A stretch of DNA of 5,580 nucleotides from a bacterium (lineage in GTDB: Bacteria; JAUVQV01; DATDCY01): positions 1 through 5,580 of the forward strand of contig DATDCY010000030.1 in NCBI GenBank assembly GCA_036524115.1. The letters run 5' to 3'. Below are positions 4,620 through 5,580 of this stretch, in pieces. Below the pieces are notes generated by a model that saw nothing but the letters and a program-made list of their open reading frames with translations, did no database searches and was not told the DNA's origin. The first letter of the stretch is position 1. The number at the start of each line of letters is the position of its first letter. Both the position numbers and the translations under genes were made by a program.

Positions 4620-5580
4620 GCGACACCCGAGAGCTGGCGCACGCCGCCGGCGAACTCCTCATCTGCGGCTTCGAGGGCACCGAGCCCTCCGTCGAGATCC
4701 TCGAATTGATCCGCGCGGGGCTCGGCGGCGTCATTCTGTTCCGCAAGAACTGCGTCGACGCCGCGCAGGTCCTGGAGCTGACCAACCGCCTGCAGGAGGC
4801 GGCGCGCGCCGCGGGACACGAGCGGCCGCTCCTGATCGCGATCGACCAGGAGCAGGGCCGCGTGGTCCGCCTCGTCGAGGGTGTCACGGTCTTCCCGGCC
4901 ATGGGAACTATCGCGCGCGCTGGTGACGCGGACCTCGTCGGCCGCGTCGCGGGGGCAGTCGGGCGCGAGCTGCTCGCCGTCGGCGTGAACTGGAACCTCG
5001 CGCCGGTGGCCGACGTGCTCTCGGTGCAGGGCTGCCCGGTCGGCGACCGCAGCTTCGGCGCGGACCCGCAGACGGTCGCGGGGATGGTCGCCGCCTACGT
5101 CCGGGGCGCCGCCGGCGCCGGCATCCGCACGAGCGCCAAGCACTTCCCCGGGCACGGCGCGACCGGCAAGGACAGCCACTTCACGACGCCGACCATCGGC
5201 CGCACCCGCGCGCAGCTCGATCGCTGCGACCTCGTCCCCTTCCGCGCCGCGATCGCCGCGGGCGTCTCCGCGGTGATGACGACGCACATCACCTTCCCGG
5301 CCCTCGACCCGCGGGCCCCGGCGACCCTCTCGCGGCCGATCCTCGAAACCCTGCTGCGCGGCGAGCTCGGCTTCGCGGGCGTCGTCATCTCCGACGACCT
5401 GGAGATGGCGGGCATCGCGCTCAAGGCCTCGCTCGAGGAGGCGGCGCTCGACGCCCTGCGCGCCGGCTGCGACATCCTGATCGCGTCCCGGATGCTGCTG
5501 CCCCGGCGCGACCTTCCCGGCCTGCTCGAGGCACTGCGGCGCGCCGTCGCACGCGGCGCGGTGCCGGCGGAGCGGATCGC
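4616..5580 (+). CDS. nagZ: Beta-N-acetylhexosaminidase NagZ (GH3), 3' end outside window
   Basis: The frame from ATG 4616 stays open to the right edge (321 codons plus two bases), so only a C-terminal piece is missing. It encodes a glycoside hydrolase family 3 NagZ, which removes GlcNAc from GlcNAc-anhydroMurNAc and its peptides in the cytoplasm. Motifs are GGVILFRKN (37-45), IAIDQEQGRVVRL (74-86), NWNLAPVADV (125-134), DRSFGADP (144-151), KHFPGHG (175-181), the DSH loop (186-188) whose Asp-His pair acts as acid/base in NagZ, and VVISDDLEM (256-264) with the likely nucleophile Asp260. The DQEQG form has Gln where most relatives have Gly. No signal peptide is seen. The start overlaps the ldcA stop as ATGA, the mark of translational coupling, and no separate ribosome-binding site is obvious. 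GH3 beta-glucosidases are an alternative, but the KHFPGHG and DSH loop favours NagZ. Confidence 0.92.
   Translation, partial: MSDTRELAHAAGELLICGFEGTEPSVEILELIRAGLGGVILFRKNCVDAAQVLELTNRLQEAARAAGHERPLLIAIDQEQGRVVRLVEGVTVFPAMGTIARAGDADLVGRVAGAVGRELLAVGVNWNLAPVADVLSVQGCPVGDRSFGADPQTVAGMVAAYVRGAAGAGIRTSAKHFPGHGATGKDSHFTTPTIGRTRAQLDRCDLVPFRAAIAAGVSAVMTTHITFPALDPRAPATLSRPILETLLRGELGFAGVVISDDLEMAGIALKASLEEAALDALRAGCDILIASRMLLPRRDLPGLLEALRRAVARGAVPAERI

Noticed and set aside
3294-5287. Long minus-strand frames opposite ldcA and nagZ (3294-4526, 4343-5287)
   Set aside because: They have the same compositional artefact, lie opposite genes with complete catalytic motifs, and show no recognisable domain.

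Overview
This 5.6-kb window comes from a GC-rich, probably Gram-negative bacterium. The evidence for Gram-negative is a three-gene set for cytoplasmic recycling of meso-diaminopimelate peptidoglycan. The codon usage and the ferredoxin-nitroreductase and AIM24-type proteins would fit a deltaproteobacterial-type anaerobe or relative (Desulfobacterota-like), but that placement is inference. The left ~160 bases are visibly less GC-rich than the rest.

Left part, minus strand, read right to left. A ferredoxin-nitroreductase fusion (1047-1868) is followed after 70 bp by an AIM24/TIGR00266-family protein (170-976). The gap between them holds a strong palindrome, CAGAATT-G-AATTCTG. Beyond AIM24, positions 1-72 carry the first 24 codons of a DnaG-type DNA primase. 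It starts at GTG and has its own plausible sigma-70 promoter at 108-135. It runs off the left edge.

Middle. A 502-bp gene-free region (1869-2370) separates the divergent nitroreductase and mpl genes. It contains an imperfect 42-bp direct repeat (1897-1938 and 2040-2081, 34/42 identical, 143 bp apart). It also contains a promoter candidate for mpl (TTGACA-N18-GACAAT) with two copies of the dyad CGGA-N3-TCCG, one just upstream of the -35 and one over the -10. The predicted transcription start lies only a few bases before the mpl ATG, and no Shine-Dalgarno sequence is visible.

Right part, plus strand. mpl (2371-3717), an LD-carboxypeptidase gene of family S66 (3696-4619) and nagZ (4616 to beyond the right edge) overlap head to tail by 22 nt and 4 nt, which implies one translationally coupled operon. 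The products form a compact recycling route. NagZ removes GlcNAc from muropeptides, LdcA trims the terminal D-Ala from the tetrapeptide, and Mpl rejoins the resulting tripeptide to UDP-MurNAc. The amidase and permease steps are not in this window.

I did not find CRISPR arrays, tRNA or rRNA genes, or a transposase. The window holds known families rather than a wholly new system. The points most worth following are the duplicated operator at the near-leaderless mpl promoter, the Asp-for-Cys cluster ligand in the nitroreductase, the compact Mpl lacking the usual GxHN motif, and the repeats.
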